64,000 nucleotides of DNA from Borrelia maritima (lineage in GTDB: Bacteria > Spirochaetota > Spirochaetia > Borreliales > Borreliaceae): positions 806,001 through 870,000 of the forward strand of contig NZ_CP044535.1 in assembly GCF_008931845.1 (NCBI RefSeq). The letters run 5' to 3'. A program made the position numbers and the translations under genes. Position 1 is the stretch's first letter; every line of letters starts with the position of its first letter. The notes below the pieces were generated by a model. It did no database searches, was not told the DNA's origin, and saw only the letters and a program-made list of their open reading frames with translations. Shown here in pieces: positions 8,007 through 16,068 of this stretch.

Positions 8007-8855
8007 TTAATATTTTCCAATTTCATTTATTAATTTTCCCAAGAGACTATCTTCAGTTTGTATTGTTTTTTGATTAGCTTCGTAAGCTCTGTTGATTTCA
8101 ATCATTAAAACCATTTCTTTAACACCATTAACGTTGGAAGCTTCTAGCGCCTCTGTTTCTATTTTAGGTCTTAATGATATATTAATTTCTTGTGCTTTGC
8201 CAGATGTTTTTGTATCGACCCATAAAGAATTGCCCTGTTTTTTGAGAAATCTAGGATTTTCAAAGTTTACAATCCTAATAGTGTCAAGCAGTTCATAATT
8301 TTCCCAAGAATTTTCATACTCACTAACAAGTCTTTTCGGATTTGCTTCAAAGTTTGAATTATGGAAGATTTGTCCCTGAGGAGTTATTTTAAAATTATTT
8401 TTTTTAAGATAAATATATCCTTTTTCTCCTAGAACAGGAAATCCGCTTTTTGTAACAAGGATTCCCTCTTTTCCAATAGTAAAAGAGCCATTTCTTGTAT
8501 ATCGCTCTCCATCTGAAGTTTGTATTACAAAAAATCCTTGATCAGTTAGTGCTAAATCTAATGGATTGCCGGTAGTTTTTAGTGGACCTTGTTCAAATAC
8601 CGTATATATCTCATTTTCTTCAACCCCTGTTCCCAGCTTACCTACAATAGGAGCTGTTTCAAGATGTCCTTTGGGAAATTTATAAAGGCCATCATCATTT
8701 AGCCTTCTTATTAGCATTTCCGGGAATGCTTTTTGAATGGATAAATCTTTTTTGTATCCAACAAGATCTATGTTTGCCAAATTATTTGACACTATGTCAA
8801 GCTTTCGTCTTTCTGCCATCATTCCGCTGGCAGCTGTATAAATTCCTCTTAGCAC
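8007..8855 (-). CDS. flhO: FlhO/FlgF-type flagellar proximal rod protein
   Basis: 282 aa from a GTG at 8855 preceded by AAGGA at seven bases; a longer reading to 8897 would add 14 residues with no ribosome site. It starts VLRGIYTAASGMMAERRKLD with NNLANIDLVGYKKD, has the DQGFFVIQTSDGERYTRNG core and the C-terminal SNVNGVKEMVLMIEINRAYEANQKTIQTED helix. It is paralogous to FlgG and, as in Borrelia flhO-flgG, lies immediately upstream of it. An 11-bp hairpin ends one base before its Shine-Dalgarno sequence. Confidence 0.93.
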   Translation of the reverse strand: MLRGIYTAASGMMAERRKLDIVSNNLANIDLVGYKKDLSIQKAFPEMLIRRLNDDGLYKFPKGHLETAPIVGKLGTGVEENEIYTVFEQGPLKTTGNPLDLALTDQGFFVIQTSDGERYTRNGSFTIGKEGILVTKSGFPVLGEKGYIYLKKNNFKITPQGQIFHNSNFEANPKRLVSEYENSWENYELLDTIRIVNFENPRFLKKQGNSLWVDTKTSGKAQEINISLRPKIETEALEASNVNGVKEMVLMIEINRAYEANQKTIQTEDSLLGKLINEIGKY

Positions 8856-8868
8856 TTTTAAATCCTTA

Positions 8869-8907
8869 AAGACAATTAACTTTACTAATATTAGCATTAA
8901 TTGTCTT
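8869..8907 (-). promoter_or_regulatory. Hairpin in the flhO leader adjoining the ribosome binding site
   Basis: AAGACAATTAA (8869-8879) and TTAATTGTCTT (8897-8907) are perfect 11-bp complements around a 17-base loop that itself holds the palindrome CTAATATTAG. A third related copy (ACAATTAATTGAC) follows at 8913-8925. In the flhO transcript the 3' arm ends next to the AAGGA ribosome site, so the structure could modulate translation or act as an operator. No convincing -35 was found. Confidence 0.45.
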
Positions 8908-9102
8908 ATATAACAATTAATTGACCTATTGTTTTTTGCTTAATTATTATATTTTTTATCTAGGTTTTAACCTTAATAATTAAAATTATAAAATAAGTTG
9001 TATAATGATATTTGTGGCTAATTTTAAATTGCTAGTTTTAACTGAGTAATTTAAAAAAAGAACTATAATTTAGAATTATTATATTAGTTTTAAGGAGAAT
9101 TG

Positions 9103-9663
9103 ATGAATAGAGTTTTTTCAAAGTTTGTTCTTTTTTTTTGTTTTTCAATGTTTTTGTTTGCAAATTCAGACGATTCAAATGAAAAAGAAATTATTAGCGG
9201 GTCTGAGAACCTTGATTTTGGAAATGAAGTTTTAGGATATTGGGTTGGCTATGATGATGTGAGTAAAATAAAAAATTCTATTATTTATATTTATAAATAT
9301 AATGAAGAAGTTTATGGCCGAATTTTAAATGTAATAAAAGACGGCAAAATATATGATATTGACAATCCTTCAGGAGACACTGTAGTTGGATTTGAAAATC
9401 TTGCAATAGAAGGTCTTGATTTTATGTGGGGTCTTAAGTATTCTTCTGATTCTAAAAAGTGGGATAGGGGTAAAATAATAGATCCTAAAAACGGTAAAAT
9501 TTATAATTCTGAGATTAGTGTGGATAGTAAAACCGGAAATCTTATAACCAAGGGAAAAGTTTGGATTTTTGGCAGAAGCAAAATTTGGACAAGAGCTAAA
9601 TCCGATGAAATACCAAAAGTAGACTTACATAATCTTGTTCCAGCGCCCCCTGTAAAAAATTGA
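9103..9663 (+). CDS. DUF2147-family exported protein
   Basis: 186 aa; ATG at 9103 with AAGGAG five bases upstream. There is an N-terminal signal peptide (hydrophobic to about residue 20). The mature part matches the DUF2147 pattern: GYWVG, IYKYNEEVYGRI, a GLDFMWGL core, WDRGKIIDPKNGKIYNSEI, then WIFGRSKIWTRA. Family members are small periplasmic/exported beta-rich proteins without known activity. It stands alone between the divergent flagellar operon and apt; a TATAAT at 9064-9069 is a plausible -10. Confidence 0.75.
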   Translation: MNRVFSKFVLFFCFSMFLFANSDDSNEKEIISGSENLDFGNEVLGYWVGYDDVSKIKNSIIYIYKYNEEVYGRILNVIKDGKIYDIDNPSGDTVVGFENLAIEGLDFMWGLKYSSDSKKWDRGKIIDPKNGKIYNSEISVDSKTGNLITKGKVWIFGRSKIWTRAKSDEIPKVDLHNLVPAPPVKN

Positions 9664-9725
9664 ATTTGGTTTTGGGTTTTATTGGTTTGAAAAAATACAC
9701 AAATATGTAGATGGATGAGTAGGTT

Positions 9726-10256
9726 ATGAAAAATAAAAAAGAGTATTATGATCAGTTTATTACAAAAGTGCCCGATTTTCCTAAAAAGGGTGTTCTTTTT
9801 TATGATATTACTAGTGTTTTGTTAAAACCCGAAGTTTACACCTCATTAATAAATGATGCACATTCTTTTTATAGCGTTAAAAAGATTGATTGCATTGCGG
9901 TTGTTGAGTCTAGGGGGTATTTAATAGGTGCTCCTTTATCTTTAAAAATGCAACTTCCTCTTGTTTTAATCCGAAAAGAGGGCAAGTTGCCCAGAGCGGT
10001 TTTTAGCGAAGAGTATGAGCTTGAATATGGCTTTGGGAGAATAGAGGTGCATAAAGACGATATTAAAATGTATTCTAATATTCTTTTAATAGACGATATA
10101 TTGGCTACTGGTGGAACTTTAAAATCTTCTGCAATCTTGTTAGAGAGAGCTGGAGGTAAGATTAAAGATATTTTTTGTTTTATTGAGCTTTGTGGTATTA
10201 ATGGTAGACAGCTTCTTGAAGGCTATGAGGTTAATTCTCTTGTAAGGTATAATTAA
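9726..10256 (+). CDS. apt: Adenine phosphoribosyltransferase
   Basis: 176 aa type I phosphoribosyltransferase converting adenine and PRPP to AMP. It has the N-terminal PDFPKKGVLFYDIT segment characteristic of APRT, VVESRGYLIGAPL, and the PRPP-binding loop LLIDDILATGGTL (about residues 117-129). AGTAGG precedes the ATG weakly. Purine salvage suits an organism without de novo purine synthesis. Only about 60 bases separate it from the DUF2147 gene and from the rplU promoter. Confidence 0.96.
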   Translation: MKNKKEYYDQFITKVPDFPKKGVLFYDITSVLLKPEVYTSLINDAHSFYSVKKIDCIAVVESRGYLIGAPLSLKMQLPLVLIRKEGKLPRAVFSEEYELEYGFGRIEVHKDDIKMYSNILLIDDILATGGTLKSSAILLERAGGKIKDIFCFIELCGINGRQLLEGYEVNSLVRYN

Positions 10257-10264
10257 GTTGGTGC

Positions 10265-10294
10265 TTGACTTTTCTTTTTTATTAAATTTACAAT
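10265..10294 (+). promoter_or_regulatory. Promoter of the rplU-prp-rpmA-obg operon
   Basis: TTGACT (10265-10270) is followed after 18 bases by TACAAT (10289-10294), five of six matches in each box. The predicted start near 10301 gives a short leader holding GAGG (10303-10306) before the rplU ATG at 10314. Confidence 0.6.
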
Positions 10295-10313
10295 ATTTAA
10301 TTGAGGTAATGTG

Positions 10314-10625
10314 ATGTATGCATTGGTAGAAATAAATGGCAAGCAATATAAGGCTGTTGAGGGTGAATTTTTAAAAATAGATAAAATTTCTCCTATTGAA
10401 AAAGAGAAGTTAGAATTTAATAGTGTTCTGCTTATCAAAAAGGGTGGAGAGATTAAGATAGGAAAACCTTATGTTGTAAATTCTCTTATTAGATGTACCT
10501 ATAAAGAAGATAAAAAAGATAAAAAGGTTATTTCTTACAGATACAGAAGAAGAAAATCAAGCGAGAGAAAAGTTGGACACAGGCAGACCTATTCTTATAT
10601 TTTAGTTGATGAAATAGTTTTTTAA
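10314..10625 (+). CDS. rplU: Ribosomal protein bL21
   Basis: 103 aa, usual size. [13 protein letters not shown] at the start and the C-terminal [18 protein letters not shown] signature identify L21 of the large subunit. GTG-ATG lie in tandem; the ATG at 10314 is at seven bases from GAGG and gives the normal N-terminus. First gene of the conserved rplU-prp-rpmA-obg cluster. Confidence 0.97.
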   Translation: MYALVEINGKQYKAVEGEFLKIDKISPIEKEKLEFNSVLLIKKGGEIKIGKPYVVNSLIRCTYKEDKKDKKVISYRYRRRKSSERKVGHRQTYSYILVDEIVF

Positions 10626-10630
10626 GTTTA

Positions 10631-10951
10631 TTGATTAATGTTCTAGTAAAAGTAAAAGACAATGTAATCATTTATCTTTTAGCCGATGGTCATGCTGCAA
10701 GCAAGAATAATATTAACGTTGTCTGCTCTTCTTTTTCTTTTATTTTGAGAACCTTTTTCAGCGTTCTTGACCTTGAGGGCGAGGCTTTTATTGTAAAAAA
10801 TTCGAAAAGAGGTTACTTAGAATTTAAGACCCTTTTTAAAGATTTGGATAAAGAAAGTCTTTTTTATTATAGTAGATTTTTAATTAGAGGTATAAATGAT
10901 TTGTGTTTTGAGTATCCTAATGATATTAAATTAGTTTTGGAGGAAAATTAA
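10631..10951 (+). CDS. prp: Prp-like cysteine protease (DUF464)
   Basis: 106 aa, the size of Prp proteins, which cleave the N-terminal extension of L27 in Firmicutes and relatives. The catalytic pair is retained: DGHA (His21) and VVCSS (Cys32). Position between rplU and rpmA is the canonical one. It starts with TTG (10631) without a recognisable ribosome site, so translation may be coupled to rplU five bases upstream. Its stop overlaps the rpmA ATG by one base. The neighbouring L27 has no cleavable extension, so the in vivo role is open. Confidence 0.85.
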   Translation: MINVLVKVKDNVIIYLLADGHAASKNNINVVCSSFSFILRTFFSVLDLEGEAFIVKNSKRGYLEFKTLFKDLDKESLFYYSRFLIRGINDLCFEYPNDIKLVLEEN

Positions 10952-11196
10952 TGGCAACAAGTAAAAGTGGTGGTAGTTCAAAGAATGGACGAGATTCCAT
11001 ATCTAAGCGACTTGGAGTTAAAAGAAGCGGTGGTCAGCTTGTTAAAGCTGGAGAGATAATAGTTAGACAAAGAGGGACAAAGTTTCATAAAGGTAGAAAT
11101 GTAGGGCTTGGAAGAGATTATACAATATTTGCGCTTTCAGCTGGCAAAGTAGAGTTTAAAACTTTAAAGGGACGAAAATATGTAAATATTGTTTAG
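10951..11196 (+). CDS. rpmA: Ribosomal protein bL27
   Basis: 81 aa. [26 protein letters not shown] is split here as the classical N-terminal arm reaching the peptidyl transferase centre, followed by [13 protein letters not shown] and [12 protein letters not shown]. The mature-type N-terminus is encoded directly, with no Firmicute-style prepeptide. GGAGG precedes the ATG within prp. Confidence 0.97.
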   Translation: MATSKSGGSSKNGRDSISKRLGVKRSGGQLVKAGEIIVRQRGTKFHKGRNVGLGRDYTIFALSAGKVEFKTLKGRKYVNIV

Positions 11197-11238
11197 TATG
11201 TAAAAATTTTTACTTTTAGTATAAAAATTGGAGAAATT

Positions 11239-12225
11239 TTGTATAACTTTAAAGACTCTGTAACCATAACTGTAGTTTCTGGTAATGGGGGTTCCGGATG
11301 TGTTTCTTTCTTGCGAGAAAAGTTTAATGCAAAAGGAGGTCCAAATGGTGGAAATGGTGGGAGTGGTGGGAGTGTAATCTTTAGGGTAAGAGAAAATCTT
11401 AGCACTTTATCTTTTTATAAAAATGGTCATGTGATTTGTGCTGAAAATGGCAAACCTGGAATGGGCTTTAAGAGAAGTGGTGCTAATGGTAAAGATCTAA
11501 TTCTTTTCGTTCCCCAAAATACAGACATTTATAATGCAAATGATGGAACTCTTTTGTATAGGCTTAAAAATTTAAATGACGAATTTGTTGTTTTAAAAGG
11601 TGGCAGAGGTGGTCTTGGTAATTGGAATTTTAAAACTTCAGTTAGAAGAGTGCCAAGATTTGCTCAACCTGGAGAATCAGGTGATAGTTTGAATGTGCGT
11701 CTTGAACTTTTTTTAGTGGCAGACATTGGACTTATTGGTCTTCCCAATGCTGGCAAATCTTCTCTTCTTAATAGACTAACTTCAGCAAAATCTAAGGTCG
11801 CAAATTATCCTTTTACAACAAAGATTCCTCACCTCGGTATGCTTAGACGTTCTTATGATGATTTAATCATTGCGGATATTCCAGGAATAATTAAAGGTGC
11901 TAGCTTTGGAGTAGGGCTTGGAACCAAATTTTTAAAACATATTGCTAAAACTAAAATTTTAGCCTTAGTGGTTGATATTTCTGAGGCTAATTTTTTAGAA
12001 TCGTATAATATTCTTTTAAATGAATTAAAATCTTATAGCTATAATCTTTTTAACAAGAAAAAAATTATTATTGCTAATAAGCTTGATTTGGATGGTTCTG
12101 ATAAAAATTTTAATTGCTTTATAAAAGCCTTAAGAGAAGAAAAGATTATTGGTATCTCTATTTATGAAAATAGAGGGATTGATGAGCTTATTAAAGAATT
12201 TTTTATTTTGGCTAAAACTTTTTAA
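11239..12225 (+). CDS. obg: Obg/CgtA GTPase
   Basis: 328 aa ribosome-assembly GTPase. The N-terminal glycine-rich Obg fold (GGNGGSGGSVIFR, then GGRGGLGNWNFKTS) is followed by the G domain: GLPNAGKSSLLNRL (G1), NYPFTT (G2), DIPGII (G3) and NKLDL (G4). It begins with TTG at 11239 after GGAG. It is shorter than many homologues because no long C-terminal OCT domain is present. Downstream of rpmA in the standard order. Confidence 0.96.
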   Translation: MYNFKDSVTITVVSGNGGSGCVSFLREKFNAKGGPNGGNGGSGGSVIFRVRENLSTLSFYKNGHVICAENGKPGMGFKRSGANGKDLILFVPQNTDIYNANDGTLLYRLKNLNDEFVVLKGGRGGLGNWNFKTSVRRVPRFAQPGESGDSLNVRLELFLVADIGLIGLPNAGKSSLLNRLTSAKSKVANYPFTTKIPHLGMLRRSYDDLIIADIPGIIKGASFGVGLGTKFLKHIAKTKILALVVDISEANFLESYNILLNELKSYSYNLFNKKKIIIANKLDLDGSDKNFNCFIKALREEKIIGISIYENRGIDELIKEFFILAKTF

Positions 12226-12310
12226 TAAAATTAATTTTGATTGTCGGCTTTTTTATTTTTAAGGCTTGGTTTTTGAATATCGAATTTATTTGATTTAGGG
12301 AAAATAATTT

Positions 12311-12892
12311 ATGAGAATTGCAATATTGGGGGGCACTTATAATCCAGTCCATATTGGACATATCTTTTTAGCTAAAGAAATAGAATATTTTTTAAATGTT
12401 GATAAGGTAATATTTATTCCTACTTGTAATCCGACTCATAAATTGATTGAGGAGGGTGTTAGTGTTAAGAATAGAATAAATATGCTTGAGCTTGCATTAG
12501 AGAATGAAAATAAAATGCTCATAGATGATTGTGATATAATAAATGGCGGCATAACTTATACTATTGATACTATTTCTTGTGTTAAAAAAAAATATAAAAA
12601 TAATAAACTTTTTTTGGTTATTGGGGATGATCTTTTTCAAAATTTTGATTCATGGAAAGATCCTCAAAATATTGTAAATTCTGTTGATCTTGTTGTTGCT
12701 CACAGAATCTACAAAGAGAAGCTTAAGAGCTCTTTTAAACATATTTATATAGATAATAAAATAATACCGATTTCCTCATCAGAGATTAGAAATAGAATTG
12801 CAAATGGACTTCCTGTTAGCTATTTAATGCCTTTTAGTGTGTTAAAATACATTAAAGATAATAATTTATATGTTAAAAAGGTAAATGTTTGA
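12311..12892 (+). CDS. nadD: Nicotinate-mononucleotide adenylyltransferase
   Basis: 193 aa nucleotidyltransferase that joins NaMN and ATP in NAD synthesis. It shows [13 protein letters not shown] (the GGTFNPxHxGH motif), IPTCNPTHK, the LVIGDD segment and the [10 protein letters not shown] signature. ATG at 12311 follows TTTAGGGAAAAT. The stop overlaps the next gene by 4 bp (TTGA overlap). The nadD-LCP-rsfS order resembles the nadD-yqeK-rsfS order of Firmicutes with the middle gene replaced. Confidence 0.95.
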   Translation: MRIAILGGTYNPVHIGHIFLAKEIEYFLNVDKVIFIPTCNPTHKLIEEGVSVKNRINMLELALENENKMLIDDCDIINGGITYTIDTISCVKKKYKNNKLFLVIGDDLFQNFDSWKDPQNIVNSVDLVVAHRIYKEKLKSSFKHIYIDNKIIPISSSEIRNRIANGLPVSYLMPFSVLKYIKDNNLYVKKVNV

Positions 12893-14070
12893 GAAAGGAT
12901 TTAATTTTTTTATTTTTAATTGCTTTAATAATAGTGAGCGTAGTGATCTTTTTTATTAGAAGCTCTAAAAAAGAGTTAGTTTACTTTGAGCTTAATACGA
13001 AGAATAATATTAGCTTTTTGTTTTTAATAGAAGATCTTAACAAAAATCTTGTCAGTATGCAAGAAATTTTTATTAATATAAAAACAGGAAACATTGGGTT
13101 TTTAGATATTCCAATTCATACTGGGTATGAAGATTTAAAAGGGAATATATCTTGGTTTAAAGATCTTTATAAAAAAAATTCTTTTAATAGATTTTTATCT
13201 AAAATTTATACACAATTATCACACGAATCAGATTATTATATTCGTTTTCAAAAAGAAAATTTTGTTAAACTCATTGATTATTTGGGAGGGGTTAGACTTC
13301 TTGTTAAAAGTCCAGTAAAAGTTTATAGTTTGGAAAATTCTATTTTAATACCTTCTGGTACTTCTAATTTTGATGGTGATAAAGCATATGATTATTTGAG
13401 GTATTTTAACGATGTTAATCAGTTTGAAGAGAGGATCGAGTTTTTTAAAGAGTTTTTTAAAAAACTCCTTTTTCAAATTTCAGATTTTGGTATTGAAAAT
13501 GACATTTTTTTTAAAATATATTCCATGCTAGACACTAATCTTTCAGAGGTTATTTTTAAGTATATTGTTAAAAATTATAAAATAAATAATGATAAAATTA
13601 TTTCTATTAACATTAAAGGACAAGAAGAGATTTTTAAGGATAGTAATAATAATTTGATAAGGGTAGTTTTTCCTTATTATGGAGGCGCTATTTTAAAAGA
13701 ATCTGTGGATAAATTAAATAAAGAGCTTATTAATGAAGGTGTAGAAGAGATAGTAAAAATTATTGTTTTAAATGGAACAAAAATTGTTGGACTTGCAAAA
13801 AAAACAGCAAATATTTTTAATTCTTTAAAATTTAAAGTTTTAAAATTTGGTAATGCAGATAAAAATTCTTATAAAAATACCTTAATTATAAATAATTCGG
13901 ATAATTTAGAAATGGCTGTTAGAGTTGGAGAGGCAATTAAAACTTCAAATATCAAGCCAATTTCTGAAGTTAAAACCAAAATGTTAGAGCTTGATAATCT
14001 TGATATTAATCCCGATGTAATAGTTATTTTAGGAGATGATTTTGATGGAAGATATGTTAAAAATAAGTGA
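12889..14070 (+). CDS. LCP (LytR-CpsA-Psr) family protein with LytR C-terminal domain
   Basis: 393 aa, TTG start, one N-terminal membrane helix (about 3-24), so the rest faces the periplasm. Residues of the LCP catalytic domain are seen: [25 protein letters not shown], then [14 protein letters not shown] and ERIEFFKEF. The C-terminal part ([23 protein letters not shown]) is a LytR_C domain. In Gram-positives LCP enzymes attach glycopolymers to peptidoglycan; the Borrelia substrate is unknown because teichoic acids are absent. It overlaps nadD by 4 bp and rsfS by 26 bp. Confidence 0.8.
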   Translation: MRKDLIFLFLIALIIVSVVIFFIRSSKKELVYFELNTKNNISFLFLIEDLNKNLVSMQEIFINIKTGNIGFLDIPIHTGYEDLKGNISWFKDLYKKNSFNRFLSKIYTQLSHESDYYIRFQKENFVKLIDYLGGVRLLVKSPVKVYSLENSILIPSGTSNFDGDKAYDYLRYFNDVNQFEERIEFFKEFFKKLLFQISDFGIENDIFFKIYSMLDTNLSEVIFKYIVKNYKINNDKIISINIKGQEEIFKDSNNNLIRVVFPYYGGAILKESVDKLNKELINEGVEEIVKIIVLNGTKIVGLAKKTANIFNSLKFKVLKFGNADKNSYKNTLIINNSDNLEMAVRVGEAIKTSNIKPISEVKTKMLELDNLDINPDVIVILGDDFDGRYVKNK

Positions 14071-14395
14071 TGTTAGTGATTTGTGTAAAATAATAAGCGA
14101 TTTTAATGGAATTGATGTTATAGGTATTAATGTTAGCAATATTTGTAATTGGACTGATTTTTTTATAATAGCCACCTTTGTATCATTTAAGCAGATGGAA
14201 GCTTTATATATTGATAAGATAATTAAATTTTTTAAAGAAAAAAAAATTAATCTTAATGTTCAGGGGAAAGGGTTAGTTTATGACTGGACTGTTGTTTCAG
14301 GTTCAAACTTGGTAATTCATTTAATGAGCGAAAAGTCTAGAGAATACTATGAGCTTGAAAAAATATGGTCCAAAGGAATCATTATTTATCCTTAA
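14045..14395 (+). CDS. rsfS: Ribosomal silencing factor RsfS
   Basis: 116 aa. WTDFFIIATFVSFKQMEAL and the late GLVYDWTVVSGSNLVIHLMSEKSREYYELEKIW match RsfS, which binds uL14 and blocks subunit joining during starvation. The ATG at 14045 is nine bases after AGGAG (14031-14035); an ATG at 14036 sits directly on that ribosome site and is less likely. The last residue block EYYELEKIW is highly conserved. Overlaps the end of the LCP gene. Confidence 0.92.
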   Translation: MEDMLKISDVSDLCKIISDFNGIDVIGINVSNICNWTDFFIIATFVSFKQMEALYIDKIIKFFKEKKINLNVQGKGLVYDWTVVSGSNLVIHLMSEKSREYYELEKIWSKGIIIYP

Positions 14396-14437
14396 TTGCT
14401 GTTTAATTAAAAAAACTAAAAATATCATAAAAATATG

Positions 14438-14466
14438 TTTACAAAAAATAGAAAATATTTTAGATT
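14438..14466 (+). promoter_or_regulatory. Promoter of spoVG
   Basis: TTTACA (14438-14443), a 17-base spacer, and TAGATT (14461-14466) form a reasonable sigma-70 promoter about 30 bases before the spoVG GTG. Confidence 0.5.
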
Positions 14467-14498
14467 TAAGGTATGTACTTTTTGCGGGAGGCTTATAA

Positions 14499-14792
14499 GT
14501 GGATATTACAGACATAAGGATTAAGAAAGTTGATAGTAAAAATTCTGGTTCTAAATTATTAGCGTATGTTGCGGTTACTTTTGATAATTGTTTAGTTCTT
14601 CACAATATTAGAGTTATTAAAGGGCAAAAGGGAGTATTTATTGCTATGCCTAATAGAAGGACTAGAGTTGGTGAGTATAAAGACATTGTACATCCTATTA
14701 GTCAAGATTTTAGGAAGGCTTTGCAAACTTCTATTTTTAAGGAATATATAAGAGAAAATCCAGCCGATCTTGAGCTTGAATTAGATTTTTAG
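14499..14792 (+). CDS. spoVG: SpoVG, site-specific nucleic-acid-binding regulator
   Basis: 97 aa; GTG start seven bases after [17 protein letters not shown], then [11 protein letters not shown] and the conserved IAMPNRR and HPISQDFR motifs identify SpoVG. Borrelia SpoVG is reported to bind DNA and RNA and to affect several transcripts (established knowledge). Followed by the tRNA-Gln promoter. Confidence 0.96.
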   Translation: MDITDIRIKKVDSKNSGSKLLAYVAVTFDNCLVLHNIRVIKGQKGVFIAMPNRRTRVGEYKDIVHPISQDFRKALQTSIFKEYIRENPADLELELDF

Positions 14793-14799
14793 ATAATTG

Positions 14800-14828
14800 T
14801 TGACAAAGCTCGTTGTATCTTGTATGCT
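14800..14828 (+). promoter_or_regulatory. Promoter for tRNA-Gln and rplY
   Basis: A perfect TTGACA (14800-14805) lies 17 bases before TATGCT (14823-14828). The start would be near 14835, about 19 bases before the tRNA. Confidence 0.65.
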
Positions 14829-14853
14829 TGTCAATTGTAAGTATTAAGGTATT

Positions 14854-14925
14854 TGGGACGTCGACAAGTGGTAAGTCAACTGGTTTTGGTCCAGTCATTC
14901 GAGGGTTCGAATCCTTCCGTCCCAG
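14854..14925 (+). tRNA. tRNA-Gln (anticodon TTG)
   Basis: A full cloverleaf can be drawn. The acceptor stem TGGGACG pairs with CGTCCCA, with discriminator G. The D arm is GAC/GTC, the anticodon stem ACTGG/CCAGT has loop TTTTGGT (anticodon TTG), and the T arm is GAGGG/CCTTC around TTCGAAT. No CCA is encoded. The acceptor end lies 23 bases before the rplY start, so both are likely on one primary transcript. Confidence 0.97.
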
Positions 14926-14948
14926 TATTTTATATTAGGAGTTTTTTG

Positions 14949-15497
14949 GTGGAAAATAGCAGGATTTTAAGTTGCCAATATAGATCAAGTTTTGGGTCTT
15001 CTAATGCTCGCAGAATAAGAGCCAAAGATGAAATACCAGCTGTTGTTTACGGGCGAGGCAATGATGTTTCGCACTTGAGAATTAAGAGTAGTGAGTTTAA
15101 TAAGAAATTTGCAAAATTTACAGATAATACTGTTTTAATACTAAATGACGGCAAGCTTGAAAGATGTGTTTTTGTTAAAGAAGTTGCAGAAAATATTGCT
15201 AGCAAGCTCATTTATCATATTGATTTTTATGAAGTAGATAAGAGTATTGAGCTTGAAAAATATATTCCTATTAAGCTTATTGGGGCTTCTGTTGGGGTTA
15301 AAGAAGGTGGAATTTTGACTGTTTTAAAAGAGCAAGTCAGGGTAAAATCTTTACCTTTGGATTTGCCAGAATTCATAGAGCTTGATTTAACACCTGTTAA
15401 TAAAGGAGATAGTGTTCTTCTTAAAGATCTTGTGCTGCCTGTTAATATTAGGCTTGCAGAAAATGACGAGAGCTTGGAAGTTGTTATTATAAAGTGA
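14949..15497 (+). CDS. rplY: Ribosomal protein bL25 (CTC form)
   Basis: 182 aa from a GTG at 14949, seven bases after AGGAG. The frame stays open back through the tRNA-Gln, but that part is not protein. The N-terminal half is the 5S-rRNA-binding L25 domain ([17 protein letters not shown]); the C-terminal half is the longer CTC/TL5 beta domain. The tRNA-rplY-pth order is conserved in spirochaetes as far as I recall. Confidence 0.95.
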   Translation: MENSRILSCQYRSSFGSSNARRIRAKDEIPAVVYGRGNDVSHLRIKSSEFNKKFAKFTDNTVLILNDGKLERCVFVKEVAENIASKLIYHIDFYEVDKSIELEKYIPIKLIGASVGVKEGGILTVLKEQVRVKSLPLDLPEFIELDLTPVNKGDSVLLKDLVLPVNIRLAENDESLEVVIIK

Positions 15498-15501
15498 TTT
15501 T

Positions 15502-16068
15502 ATGGGGTTGTTGATACTTGGATTAGGAAACCCTGGGCTAGAATTTTCTTTAACCAGACATAATGTTGGCTTTTCTCTTTTAGATAAAATTCTTTCTAAG
15601 AATGGCCTTTTTTTAAAAAGAAAAGAAAAGTATGAATATTCAGAGTTAAGAATGATTTCTGGAAGAGTAATTTTGGTTAAGCCATTGACTTATATGAATC
15701 TAAGCGGATCTTTATTCCCCTCAATATTTTCAGACTTTTATATGTGCATAAAGAATTTATTGGTGGTTCTTGATAATGTTGATCTTCCTTTGGGAAAGTG
15801 CAGGCTTAAAGAGTGTGGGGGAATGTCTACTCATAATGGTCTTAAGTCAATTTCGAATGCTCTTGGAAGCTCTAATTACAGTAGACTTTATATTGGTGTT
15901 GGAAGCAATGTTATGTCTGATATAAAGAGTTTTGTTCTTTCTAGATTTTGTAAGGATGAAATAGATAGGCTTGAAAAATTGTATAATTTTTTGAGTGATG
16001 AGCTAATTGATATTAACGAAGCAAATTTTAAATATAAGGTTCAAAAAATCAACTCTAGTAATTTTTAA
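15502..16068 (+). CDS. pth: Peptidyl-tRNA hydrolase
   Basis: 188 aa. Recycles peptidyl-tRNA released from ribosomes. [20 protein letters not shown] holds the catalytic His and the Asn; [10 protein letters not shown] and [30 protein letters not shown] supply the other conserved residues (Asp near residue 91). The ATG follows the rplY stop by four bases without a strong ribosome site, implying coupling. The stop overlaps the tilS ATG (TAATG). Confidence 0.96.
   Translation: MGLLILGLGNPGLEFSLTRHNVGFSLLDKILSKNGLFLKRKEKYEYSELRMISGRVILVKPLTYMNLSGSLFPSIFSDFYMCIKNLLVVLDNVDLPLGKCRLKECGGMSTHNGLKSISNALGSSNYSRLYIGVGSNVMSDIKSFVLSRFCKDEIDRLEKLYNFLSDELIDINEANFKYKVQKINSSNF

Noticed and set aside
14853-14948. 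N-terminal extension of L25 reading through the tRNA-Gln
   Set aside because: The extra 32 codons are the tRNA gene itself; a well-placed AGGAG and GTG at 14949 give the normal L25 start.
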